Below are positions 18,827 through 27,594 of a stretch of DNA of 64,000 nucleotides, piece after piece. This DNA is from CAIWHR01 sp963779805 (lineage in GTDB: Bacteria > Pseudomonadota > Gammaproteobacteria > Burkholderiales > Casimicrobiaceae): NCBI GenBank assembly GCA_963779805.1, contig CAVZZN010000007.1, positions 124,001 through 188,000 of the forward strand. Reading direction: 5' to 3'. The position numbers and the translations under genes were made by a program. The notes beneath the pieces were generated by a model. That model ran no database searches. It was not told the origin of the DNA and saw only the letters and a program-made list of their open reading frames with translations. Each line of letters starts with the position of its first letter. The stretch's first letter is position 1.

Positions 18827-19726
18827 TCACGAGGTCGCTCCCTCTATGCCGGCGCGAGGCGCGATCCGCTGTCGGAGCGCCTCGCCCAGGATGTTGATGC
18901 TCAGGATCGTGCCCATGATCGCAAGGCCGGGCAGCGTGGCGATCCACGGCGCCTCCTCGAGCACGCTTCGGCCGCTGGCCAGCATCGAGCCCCAGGAGAC
19001 CTGGTCGGGCGGCATGCCGAGGCCGAGGAAGGACAGCGCCGCCTCGAAGATGATCATCTGCGGCACCGCGAAGGCGGCGACCACGATGAGCGGCGTCGAT
19101 GCGTTCGGCAGGATGTGGCGGAAGATGATGCGTCCGCGGCTAGCGCCCATCGAGCGCGCCGCCAGCACGAAGTCGCTGGCCGCGTGGCGCAGGGTCTCCG
19201 CCCGGGCGACGCGGGCGTAGAGCGGCCACGTCGCCACCACCAGCACGAGCACCACGTTGGCAAGGCCGGGCCCGACCACGTACATGATCAGCACGGCGAG
19301 GAGGATGAACGGGAAGGACAGCTGCACGTCGACGAGGCGCATGATCACTTCGTCCACCCAGCCGCGCAGGTAGCCGGCAACCAGCCCGACGAGCGTGCCC
19401 AGCACGCCTGCACCGAGCACCGAGGACAGGCCTACGGTCAGCGACACCCTTCCGCCCCAAATCAGGCCACTGAGGATGTCGTGCCCAAGCACGTCGGTAC
19501 CGAGGAGGTGCAAGTCCTCGCCGGGTGCCGCGGAGAACGCTGGGGGCTGCAGGTTGGCCAGGACATCGGCGGCGGTTGGGTCATACGGCGCGAGCCACGG
19601 CGCACCGATTGCGGCCACGCCGACCAACAGCAGAAAGGCAGCGCTGAGCAACCTCGTTGGTCCGGGTAGACCGCCCGGTCGCATCCGCCACCGCGTGGCG
19701 CTGGAAGCAGCGGCGAGTTCAGGCAT
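18827..19726 (-). CDS. Peptide/nickel-type ABC importer permease, DppC-like
   Basis: 299 residues of the BPD_transp_1 family. A first membrane helix (about 26-46) is followed by APYDPTAAD and the GTDVLGHDILSGLIWGG segment typical of DppC/OppC N-terminal regions. Five further helices follow, and the EAA loop reads ARSMGASRGRIIFRHILPN. It forms the translocation pore with the DppB-like permease. Its start overlaps the end of the dppB-like gene by eight bases, so the two are coupled. Confidence 0.92.
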   Translation of the reverse strand: MPELAAASSATRWRMRPGGLPGPTRLLSAAFLLLVGVAAIGAPWLAPYDPTAADVLANLQPPAFSAAPGEDLHLLGTDVLGHDILSGLIWGGRVSLTVGLSSVLGAGVLGTLVGLVAGYLRGWVDEVIMRLVDVQLSFPFILLAVLIMYVVGPGLANVVLVLVVATWPLYARVARAETLRHAASDFVLAARSMGASRGRIIFRHILPNASTPLIVVAAFAVPQMIIFEAALSFLGLGMPPDQVSWGSMLASGRSVLEEAPWIATLPGLAIMGTILSINILGEALRQRIAPRAGIEGATS

Positions 19727-20636
19727 ACCGGATCTTCGGATTGATCAGTGCATACAGCAAGTCGGCCGCGAGGCTGACCAGCACGACCAGCCCGGCCACC
19801 ACGAACGCACCGGCCTGCAGCACCGGGAAATCGCGATGACCGATGGCCTGGATCATGAGCCGTCCCATTCCCGGCCAAGCGAAGATCGTCTCGGTCACGA
19901 CCGCACCCCCCATCAGCATGCCGAAATCCACCGCCACTACGGTGACCAGCGATATCGCGATGTTGCCCAGGCAGTGGCGAAGCAGGATCACCCACGGTGC
20001 CAGGCCCTTGCTGCGCGCAGTGCGTATGTAGTCCTGTTCCAGCACATCGAGGAGTTCCGAACGCACGAGCCGAGTCAGGCGCGCCAGGGAGAATACGCCG
20101 AGCGCCAGCGCCGGCAGCACCAGATGCTCGATACCGCCGTAACCAGCCGAGGGCAGCGCGTGCAGCCAAGTCGAAACCACCAGGATAAGCATCAGCGCCA
20201 GCCAGAAATTCGGGATGGACTGCCCGAACAGCACGAATCCCATGATGGCGCGATCGGTCCAGCGCCCTTCGTTCAGCGCCGCGACTGCGCCGAGCACCAA
20301 CGCCGCTACCAGCGCGACGCCGAGCGCGGAGGCGGTGAGCAATAGCGTCGCCGGCAGCACCTCCAGCACCAGACCGAGCGCCGGCTGTGACTGCCACAGC
20401 GACCGGCCGAAGTCGCCGCGCGCGGCGGCTGCTACGAAGAGCACATATTGCTCGGCAACAGGAGCATCCAGGTGCAACGCGTGACGCAGCGCGGCGATGT
20501 CGGCCTGCGTCATGCCAGGCTGGGCCATCAGCGCCACCGGGTCGCCGATCAGCCGGGCCAGCACAAAGATGACCGTGACTACCCCGAAGATAACGACCAG
20601 CGAGCCGAGCGCACGGCGCAGCAAGAAGGCCGTCAT
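19719..20636 (-). CDS. Peptide/nickel-type ABC importer permease, DppB-like
   Basis: 305 residues with the DppB/OppB N-terminus (LLRRALGSLVVIFGVVTVIFVLA, one helix), a periplasmic segment ending GDFGRSLWQSQPAL, five more helices and the EAA loop YIRTARSKGLAPWVILLRHC. It is the second pore subunit of the importer. It follows the binding-protein gene by 19 bases and overlaps dppC. The frame is intact. Confidence 0.92.
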   Translation of the reverse strand: MTAFLLRRALGSLVVIFGVVTVIFVLARLIGDPVALMAQPGMTQADIAALRHALHLDAPVAEQYVLFVAAAARGDFGRSLWQSQPALGLVLEVLPATLLLTASALGVALVAALVLGAVAALNEGRWTDRAIMGFVLFGQSIPNFWLALMLILVVSTWLHALPSAGYGGIEHLVLPALALGVFSLARLTRLVRSELLDVLEQDYIRTARSKGLAPWVILLRHCLGNIAISLVTVVAVDFGMLMGGAVVTETIFAWPGMGRLMIQAIGHRDFPVLQAGAFVVAGLVVLVSLAADLLYALINPKIRYA

Positions 20637-20655
20637 CGCGGAGGGCTCGCGGGCG

Positions 20656-22219
20656 TCACCTCGCCCGCGGCTCGATGTCTTGCACGTTGATCAGGTCGTC
20701 GGGACGCACCTGCCAGGAAGCGTTGCTGTTCACTGCCCACAGCGAGAACGGCTCGTACAGGAACAGCCAGCCCACGTCGGCGCGCAGCTGCGCCGAGATC
20801 TGCCGCATCAGGTCGGCCCGCTTGGCATCGTCGAAGGTGCTGCGGACCTGCAGCCACAGCTTGTCGACGTTGGCGCTCTTGTAATGGGACCAGTCCCAGC
20901 TGCCCTGCGATTCCGTCAGCGAGCGCATCGTCGTCTCGGAGCCCGGGCCGCTCTTGAAGAAGTACAGGAAGATGTCGCCGAGATCCTTCTGCCGGTTTTT
21001 GAAGTCGTACAGCTTCTGGGAATAGACCGCAGCCTCGTTGATCTCGATCTTGGTGGAGATGCCGACGCGCTTGAGGTCAGCCGCAATTATCTGCGTGAGC
21101 TCCGCGGATTGTGGCACCGGTCCGATCGGCGCGGTCAGCCGCAGCGTCAGGTCATGCACGCCGGCTTCCTTCAGCAATTGCCGCGCCCGCTCCGGATCAT
21201 AGGGGAACGGCGCGATGTTGGGGTCGTAGCACGGCATGTCGGAGGTGCAGAGCTGGCCCGTTGGCTTGCCATAGCCGCGCAGCAGCCGGTCGACGATGGC
21301 CTGGCGGTTGATAGCGTAGTTCACCGCTTCGCGCACGCGCTTGTCGGCGAACACCGGGCGGTCATACATTAGCCCGCCCCAGATCGGCTGGATACCCGCC
21401 TTGGACGCCGTGACATAAGCGACCTGCGAGCCCTTGAAGCGGCCGACCTCCAGCGGCGGGATTTGCGCTGCGACGGTGGCCTCGCCGTTCAGCATGGCGG
21501 CCACCCGGGTTGACGCGTCGGGGACTACCCAGAACACGAGCTTGTCCGCCTTCGGCGCGCCGCCCCACCAGGACGGATTGGCTTCCAGCGTGATGCGATC
21601 GCCGCGCCGCCAGCTCACGAAACGATACGCGCCAGTTCCGACCGGCTTCGCCGCGAAGCCTTCCAGCCCGACCTCGGCGTGGTACTTTGGGCGGGACCGG
21701 GAAGAAAGTGTCGGCGATCAGGTCGGGCAGATAGGCCACCGGTCCGTCGGTGACGATGTCAACGGTGTGTGCGTCGACCACACGCGCATCCGCCAGCAGA
21801 AGGAACGAGCCGCGCGCCTGCGATTTCGGCTGCTTCGCTTGCTGCAGCGTGTAGCGCACTGCATCGGCACCGAACGGTTCGCCGTTGTGGAATGTCACCC
21901 CGGCGCGCAGATGCAGCCGCCAGGTCACGTCGTCGATGCGCTCCCAGCGTTCCGCGAGCGCGGGCTGCAGCTGGCCCTTTGCGTTGCGGGTGATCAACGG
22001 ATCGTACAGGTTCCGAAACACCCAGCGATGCCAGCCGCTGACGTTCTGGGAGCCGTCGAGGGTGACCAGGTCGAGCGGCGTGGCCACGGTGATCGTGTCG
22101 AATGCTGCCGCGCGGACCGTGCCGAACGACAGCGCGCCCGCCAGCGCGAAGGCGCAGAACAGCACGCCGCGGTGCAGTGCGGAGCTGCGTTGTGGCCGAT
22201 TCGGCGTTGGATGTTCCAT
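20656..22219 (-). pseudogene. Peptide/nickel-type ABC importer substrate-binding protein (one frameshift)
   Basis: A family 5 extracellular solute-binding protein of about 520 residues. A secretion signal (helix LFCAFALAGALSFGTVRA, about 20-38) precedes SBP_bac_5 features: LYDPLITRNAKGQLQPALAERW, FHNGEPFGADAVRYTL, and in the second half WRRGDRITLEANPSWWGG. The frame breaks at about 21686: one extra base in a T-run (CTTT) separates FFPVPPK from YHAEVGLEG. It is otherwise undamaged, so I suspect a sequence error rather than decay. As first gene of the operon it would deliver the substrate, a peptide-like or cyclic amide compound given hyuA/hyuB downstream. Confidence 0.85.
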
Positions 22220-22453
22220 GTCGTGTCTCCCTCCTTGGACGAGCAGCAGTTTCCGTGAAAGCTGCTTCTTGTGTCAATGTGATGTCGTGCTAACACACAA
22301 TCGATATGGCTATACGGTTCATCCGCATGAACATGACGGCATTCCGACTTCGTCCCACCAACAGCGCAATCATCAAGTATTCACGCGATCCATAGCGTGC
22401 AGCACGATTGCCTACGAAGTCATGATTGGCGCAACCCAGTTACGCGAAGGGCA

Positions 22454-23034
22454 TTATCCGCATGAGCGCCAACTGCGAGGGCGGCAGCAACGGCCGACGG
22501 AGCTTTTTCCGGTGCTCGTCCGAAGAACGGACTGTCGAGCAAGGCACCGGCACACGGACTTGGTGAAGTCGCGATTGGTCACTGGTTGCGGTGCGACCCC
22601 TTCCAGGATGCCCTTCGCCCGCGAATCAAGCGCGTGCAGGAGCAATCGAACGACGTCATCGATGTGGATCCAGCTCATCCACTGCTTGCCGCTCCCAAAC
22701 CGGCCCGAAGCGGACGCCCGGAACAGCGGCAGCATTTTCGCCAGCGCGCCCCCTGCCGGGCGAGGACGATGCCCGTCCTCACGATCGCTACTCGCACATC
22801 CGGACGCTCATCCCTGAGAGGACGAAGTTCTGCTTCCCACGCATCGACCACGGCGGCGCGAATGCCGGCTCCCTTCGCGCTGTTGGCGTGCAGCGCCGTA
22901 TCAGCACGACCGCCGTAAAACCCGATGGTCGATCCGTCCATGAATGCCTTGACTTGCGAGCCGTGATGCAACACTGCCCGCACGACCTGCCGTGTTCCCA
23001 ACACGCACCGCGAGGCCCCGGTTGCCCAGGGCAT
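22454..23034 (-). pseudogene. Remnant of a TIGR01777-family SDR epimerase
   Basis: Two overlapping pieces in different frames resemble the C-terminal two thirds of the TIGR01777/YfcH-type NAD-dependent epimerase-like family. The first contains STIGFYGG, DAWEAEL and VRTGIVLA. The second contains MLPLFRASASGRFGSGKQWM, SWIHIDDVVRLLLHAL, and the VAPQPVTNRDF motif. The frame shifts near 22735, a second break follows near 22510, and the N-terminal Rossmann part is missing because the fasciclin gene begins there. Missing an end as well as having shifts, this looks like genuine decay. Most likely non-functional. Confidence 0.7.
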
Positions 23035-23056
23035 CGCGCCTTCGACGCAATACTCG

Positions 23057-23583
23057 TTAGTTCGGCAACACCACGGTGTCGATGACGTGGATGACGCCGT
23101 TCGATGCCATCACGTCCGTCTTGATCACATTGGCGTCGTTCACCTTCACGCCCATCGACGAGGTGGTGACGTTCAGCGACGCACCCTCCACCGTCTTCAA
23201 AGGGCCGGCCCTCACGTCCGCGGCAACGATCTCGCCGGGCACGACGTGGTACGTCAGAACCTTGACCAGCGCAGCCTTGTCCGCCAGAAGCGCGTTCAGC
23301 TGCGCCGGCGGAAGTACTTGGCAAATGCCGCATCGGTCGGCGCGAAGACAGTGAAAGGTCCCGCGCCCTTGAGGGTGTCGACGAGGCCGGCTGCGGTGAG
23401 CGCCTTCGCGAGGGTGTTGAACTGGCCCGAGCCCACGGCCGTGTCGATGATGTCGGCCTTCGCCATCGGGGTCGTGCCGATGTTCGTGCTATGGGCCATG
23501 CTGTCCGCACCCGCGGTGGTCATGCCCGTGGCGAGGACGGCTGCTGTGACGGCTGAGGCGAGAACGGTCTTGAACTTGAACAT
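23057..23583 (-). pseudogene. Secreted fasciclin-domain protein (one frameshift)
   Basis: A signal peptide (MFKFKTVLASAVTAAVLATG, cleavage expected after the AGA region) precedes one fasciclin (FAS1) domain. Visible motifs are DIIDTAVGSGQFNTLAKALT, GPFTVFAPTDAAFAK (H1 box), TYHVVPGEIVAADV region and GVIHVIDTVVLPN (H2 box) at the end. Such proteins of about 175 residues are exported and mediate adhesion or bind small molecules. The frame breaks at about 23298, between AAFAK and LPPAQLNALL. A Shine-Dalgarno AGGAG lies 8 bases before the ATG at 23583. Everything except the one shift looks intact. Confidence 0.8.
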
Positions 23584-24328
23584 GCTGGATCTCCTGGTTG
23601 AAAGACGACTGCGAGGAACGTGCCGGCGAACCGGACGGGGTGAATCTCGGGGCCACCTGATCAAGCTTCTATGCACAGCCCTTCATCTCGCTGCGATACG
23701 GTAGACGGCCCAGGTGGCGCATCATGTTTGTCCTGGACATAATATCGGGCCGCGAGCATCTGTCAAGGACACCGCCGCCTTCAATGCAAATTTTGACCGG
23801 TCCCGCCTTGGACAAATCGGTTCAGTGTGAGACGTTTCGCCACTACGACACCGCTTCGGCCGGCGATCCGAAAGGAGCGGAACCTTTGACGACCGAGAAG
23901 GGCGACAGACCTCTTCGAACGTGGCCATCGCAGCGGCATCGCCGCCCGTTTCGCGGGAATTCCGGTCGAGACGCTGCGCGTGTTGGATGCGGGCTGCGGC
24001 TACGGCAGCATCGCAAGGCACTTCTGTAGGGCCGACAGCGTCGCGAAGGCGACCTCGCGTCGCGCGGGTTGGCGAAGCGCTGACGGAGCAGGTGGCCCGC
24101 GATGGCGCCCAGCGTTCAAGCTTGGAAATCGTCGCGACCAGCGCCGGACACGCTGGCGCGAGGGAGGTGCTGCGCGGGGTGTTGGCCGACGCTCTGGGGA
24201 TCGAGCTGCCGACGCTTCAACCCGGAGCGATCGCAACGATGGCCGCGTTGGTCCGAGCGGTCGGCGGTCGGCGCGCGATCGTCGAGTACCGCTTCGCCCC
24301 GGCAGCGGTGGTAGGCGCGCTGCGCCGC
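23584..24328 (+). pseudogene. Scar region with methyltransferase and other remnants
   Basis: 745 bases with no intact gene. An AAGGAG about seven bases ahead of a TTG at 23886 introduces MTTEKGDR. After a frame change near 23903, the text continues LFERGHRSGIAARFAGIP and LRVLDAGCGYGSIARHF, an unmistakable start of a SAM-dependent methyltransferase (motif I DAGCGYG), then is lost near 24030. From about 24090 another open stretch (ALTEQVARDGAQRSSL, then GHAGAREVLRGVLADALG) has protein-like composition, vaguely like the end of a histidine phosphatase; I do not assign it. No function is expected. Confidence 0.5.
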
Positions 24329-25228
24329 TTACATCGTCACGCGCTCTTCCTGTTGCTGCAGCGCGAATATCGACGTGTAGCCGCGCGACCAATCGGGCGG
24401 CATCAGGCACGGACGCGGATCGTGGTGTGCCCACTGCGCACGCTGTCCGCGAATGATCGCCTGGTCCCGGCTCGAGCGGATGGGATTGACCGTGTAGGGG
24501 AACGCGTCCGCCGAGCTCAGGGCGTACAGCAGCAGCGGGCGACCGAGATCCGACCGGTTCTTCGCGGAATAGTGCAGCGTGCGGCAGTTGTGCAGCGTGA
24601 GCGAGCCCGCCGGGCCCGGCAGCGCAACCGCTTTCGCAAGATCGAGCTTCGCGACGTCGGCGTCGCGCAGGCAGCCGGTCCAGCGCCCGTCGTCATCGTA
24701 TTGCGTGAGCATCGGCTCGATCAGGTGGCTTCTCGGCAACACCTGCAACGGCGCCTGGTCCATGCCGCAATCGTAGATATACGTGCCGACGGTGAGCGGC
24801 GAGTAATTGGTGTGCGGCCAGAAGGAGATGTCGTAATGCCACTTGACCTCCTCGCCCCCGCGCGCCCACTTGAAGTTGAGCTTCGAGTGATGGAACTTGA
24901 CGTCCGGCCCGACGAGATCGGCAACGATGTCGCCCACCAACGATTGCGAGATGTACTCCCAGTACGCAGGATGCTGATCGACAGGCGCCGACACTCGTCG
25001 CAGCCGCGGCGCGTCCGCCGAGTGACCGGGCTCGAGGTCCCAGACCGCATCGGGCTTGCTGATGCCGCGGCTGCGCTCGATGAGTTCGTCGGTGGCCGCG
25101 CGCAGCCGCCGGACCCATTCGTCGGGCAGGATCTTCGGCAGCAGCAGGTAGCCTTCGCTGAAGTAGAACTCGCGCTGGGCCTGGGTCAGCACGCGCGGCG
25201 CGTGGGAAAGCACTTGTTCAGGGGTCAT
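24329..25228 (-). CDS. Phytanoyl-CoA dioxygenase family protein
   Basis: 299 residues of the PhyH family of Fe(II)/2-oxoglutarate oxygenases. The metal triad is visible: H131 and D133 in KWHYDISF, and the distal histidine H219 in TLHYSAKN, with an arginine (R224 or R230) placed to bind 2-oxoglutarate. It hydroxylates an unidentified substrate using O2. It is the last gene of the corrinoid operon, 103 bases after the DUF1638 gene. An O2-dependent oxygenase at the end of a methyl-transfer operon suggests aerobic growth and perhaps oxidative processing of the demethylated product. The frame is intact. Confidence 0.85.
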   Translation of the reverse strand: MTPEQVLSHAPRVLTQAQREFYFSEGYLLLPKILPDEWVRRLRAATDELIERSRGISKPDAVWDLEPGHSADAPRLRRVSAPVDQHPAYWEYISQSLVGDIVADLVGPDVKFHHSKLNFKWARGGEEVKWHYDISFWPHTNYSPLTVGTYIYDCGMDQAPLQVLPRSHLIEPMLTQYDDDGRWTGCLRDADVAKLDLAKAVALPGPAGSLTLHNCRTLHYSAKNRSDLGRPLLLYALSSADAFPYTVNPIRSSRDQAIIRGQRAQWAHHDPRPCLMPPDWSRGYTSIFALQQQEERVTM

Positions 25229-25331
25229 GGCAAGCTCCTCGTAACCTGCTCGGCACGCCCCGCATGGCGGCGCACCGGCGATCCCGCATGATTTCAGGAC
25301 TGGGGCGGGCCGTCCAGCGCCACGACGCGCT

Positions 25332-26084
25332 TCAGGCCGCCTTCTCGCCGCGACCCATCGGCTGTGGCGCGGCTTCTCCGCTGCGCAGGAAGAGGTCCAT
25401 CGTGATCTCGCCGCCGGGCTTGACCACGACGAACTCCTCGTCGGTGTCGCCCGGCTGCCCGCCGATTCGAACCAGTGTCTCGATCAGCGCGGTCGAGCCG
25501 AGCGTCTCCTCGTACACGACACCCGGGCCGAAGCGCTTGTCCATGAATTCGGCCACCGCGCTCGCCTGCGCCCGATAACCATCGAGTTCCTCCTGCGAGA
25601 AGCCGACGAGGCAGATCTTGCGGTAGTGCCGGTATTTCATCTCGAACAGGTAATCCGCCGTTTCCTCGTCGAACTCTTTCACGTAATCCTGGTAATCCGC
25701 GAGCGGCTCGTCGCGCGCGTCGATCCACCCTTTGGTGAGGTAGTAGGTGTTGGGGCTCGCAAAGAAGCGCTGCACGTAGCGCTGGTGCGAGCCGAGGAAG
25801 ATCGCCACGCAGTCGTGCGTGCGCGGGATGATCAGCGTGTGCTGCCGGGCCTTCACCCCGACGAGACCGTTGCCGCACAAGCCGTAGCCGACGATGACGA
25901 AGCTCGGCTCGGCTAGCGCGTCGATCTGCTCCTGCAATGCCGCCCCGAGCTTCTTCGGCGAGTTGTGCAGCATCACGTCCAGCCATACCGCGGGCGTGCC
26001 GGCCGGCAGGCGCTTGCCGAGGAGGTCTTCGAGCACCTTGCACGAGATCACGACGGTCGGTCGCGCCACTGCGTCGGCGTTCAT
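25332..26084 (-). CDS. DUF1638 protein
   Basis: 250 residues. The pattern ISCKVLEDLLGK... WLDVMLHNSPKKL... FVIVGYGLCGNGLVGV... PRTHDCVAIFLGS matches DUF1638, a family I know mainly from corrinoid methyltransferase neighbourhoods. There is a conserved-looking cysteine in YGLCGNG and a histidine-aspartate in RTHDC that could bind a metal or cofactor; no enzymatic function is established. It stands 52 bases downstream of metVF and 103 bases upstream of the PhyH gene on the same strand, so it belongs to the corrinoid operon. The C-terminal 20 residues (RGEKAA end) look unstructured. Confidence 0.8.
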   Translation of the reverse strand: MNADAVARPTVVISCKVLEDLLGKRLPAGTPAVWLDVMLHNSPKKLGAALQEQIDALAEPSFVIVGYGLCGNGLVGVKARQHTLIIPRTHDCVAIFLGSHQRYVQRFFASPNTYYLTKGWIDARDEPLADYQDYVKEFDEETADYLFEMKYRHYRKICLVGFSQEELDGYRAQASAVAEFMDKRFGPGVVYEETLGSTALIETLVRIGGQPGDTDEEFVVVKPGGEITMDLFLRSGEAAPQPMGRGEKAA

Positions 26085-26136
26085 CGCTGTCCTCCATCCG
26101 GATCGTCCCCGCGCTCACTCACCACCTCCGTGCTGC

Positions 26137-27580
26137 TCAGCCGCGTGCTCCTCGATCGCGGTATGCGTCGTTTGCGCGGCTGCGAACATGCGGCGCGCGT
26201 GCGCCCAGGACGCCCGATTCCGCGACGATCGATTGCACCATTCGCTCCTGCCTGTAGGCCATGATGTGCACACCGGCAATCCCGGGGATCTCCCGGATGC
26301 CGCGAATCAATTCGATGCAGATGCGCCGCCCCTCTTCGCGCGGGTCTGCAGCCTGCTCGAGCCGCGCTACGACCGCATCGGGAATGTGCACGCCGGGCAC
26401 GTTGCTTCGCAGCCAGCGTGCGGTCTTGGCCGACACGATCGGACCGACCCCGATCAGGATCCGCACCTCGCGATCGAGCCCTTCCGCGCGCGCAAGGCGC
26501 ATGAAGGATTCCAGGCGATCGAGATCGAAGCAGTATTGCGTCTGCACGAACTGCGCCCCGGCGGCCGCCTTGCGCCGCAACCGGGCGATGCGTACCTGCT
26601 CCCCGCCGGCGAACGGATTGCCGGCCGCTCCCAGAAACAGGCGCGGTGCCGTCGTGAGCTTGCGGCCCGACAGGAACTCGCCGGCATCGCGCATCTTGCG
26701 CGCGGTGGCGAGCAGGGTAAGGCTGTCGAGATCGCCGACGTGCTTCGCGCCGGGGTGGTCGCCATTGGACACGTGATCGCCCGTGAGGCACAGCACGTTG
26801 CGAATTCCGAGCGCAGCGGCACCCAGGAGATCGCCCTGGATGGCGATGCGGTTGCGGTCGCGGCAGGAGATCTGCATGACCGGCTCGCAGCCGGCCTGCG
26901 CCAGCAGCACCGACACCGCGAGGCTCGACATGTGGCAGTTCGCGCCGGAACCGTCGGTCACGTTGAGGGCATCCACGCAGCCGCGGAAAGGTTCGAGCCG
27001 CGCCAGAGCATCCGCCGGATCCGCCGAATCGGGCGGCGGAAATTCCGACGTCACCACGAACGTACCGCAGGCGAGCAACGTCTCCAGCCGGCTGCCGGAA
27101 TGCTGCACGGGCGCGTCGACGCGCAGGGATGGCGCCGGCGTGTCGCCGGTGGCGAGCGGCAGCCACGTCGAGCGGCCGGCAAGGTTGTGCTCCGCAGGAG
27201 CAGTGGGGGCGGCGGGCAACGCTCCGGCTGCCATGCGCGCCGCACCGCGCGAGCCTTCCAGGCCCACGCAGCGCATGTCCGGCTTCACCTCGCAGGTGCC
27301 GTCGGCACGCACGCCGCCGCAGGGTCCGTTGCGCACCTGCTTCGGACAGTTCATCGGGCACGACATGCCGTTCGCCGACAGCACGCAGCGTCCGCACATC
27401 TGGCAGTCGAACAGCAATCCCTTCACGGACCGTTCGACGCGCGTTACCGGCTTTTCCAGACGTCGCACGCCGATGGCCCGGACCAACGGCTCCGCCCGCC
27501 GCAGCGCCTTCGACCAGGCCGGCGTACGCCCGCTCCATCAGGTCCGCGTGCCGCACCGCCCAACGCCTCATCGCGCGCAT
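26137..27580 (-). CDS. MetV-MetF fusion: Cys-rich domain plus methylenetetrahydrofolate reductase
   Basis: The N-terminal region carries DCQMCGRC, SCPMNCPKQ and NGPCGG, the cysteine pattern of the MTHFR C-terminal/MetV zinc-binding domain. A MetF TIM-barrel follows with TSEFPPPDSADP, VTDGSGANCHMSS, CLTGDHVSNGD and AQFVQTQYCFD. In this setting it probably runs toward methylene-THF, oxidising the methyl group delivered by MtgA. As read the frame opens at about 27486, but upstream in another frame lies MRAMRRWAVRHADLMERAYA from ATG 27580. Deleting one base near 27513 (GAAGGCG to GAGGCG) joins them through LVEALRRAEPLVRAIGV, giving about 480 residues. The activator gene ends 14 bases upstream. 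Confidence 0.85.
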
Positions 27581-27594
27581 CGCTATCCTCGCCT

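Noticed and set aside
22269..22300. TTGTGT...ACACAA inverted repeat upstream of dppA as an operator
   Set aside because: Six-base arms with a 20-base gap are weak evidence, there is no second copy, and no regulator gene is adjacent.
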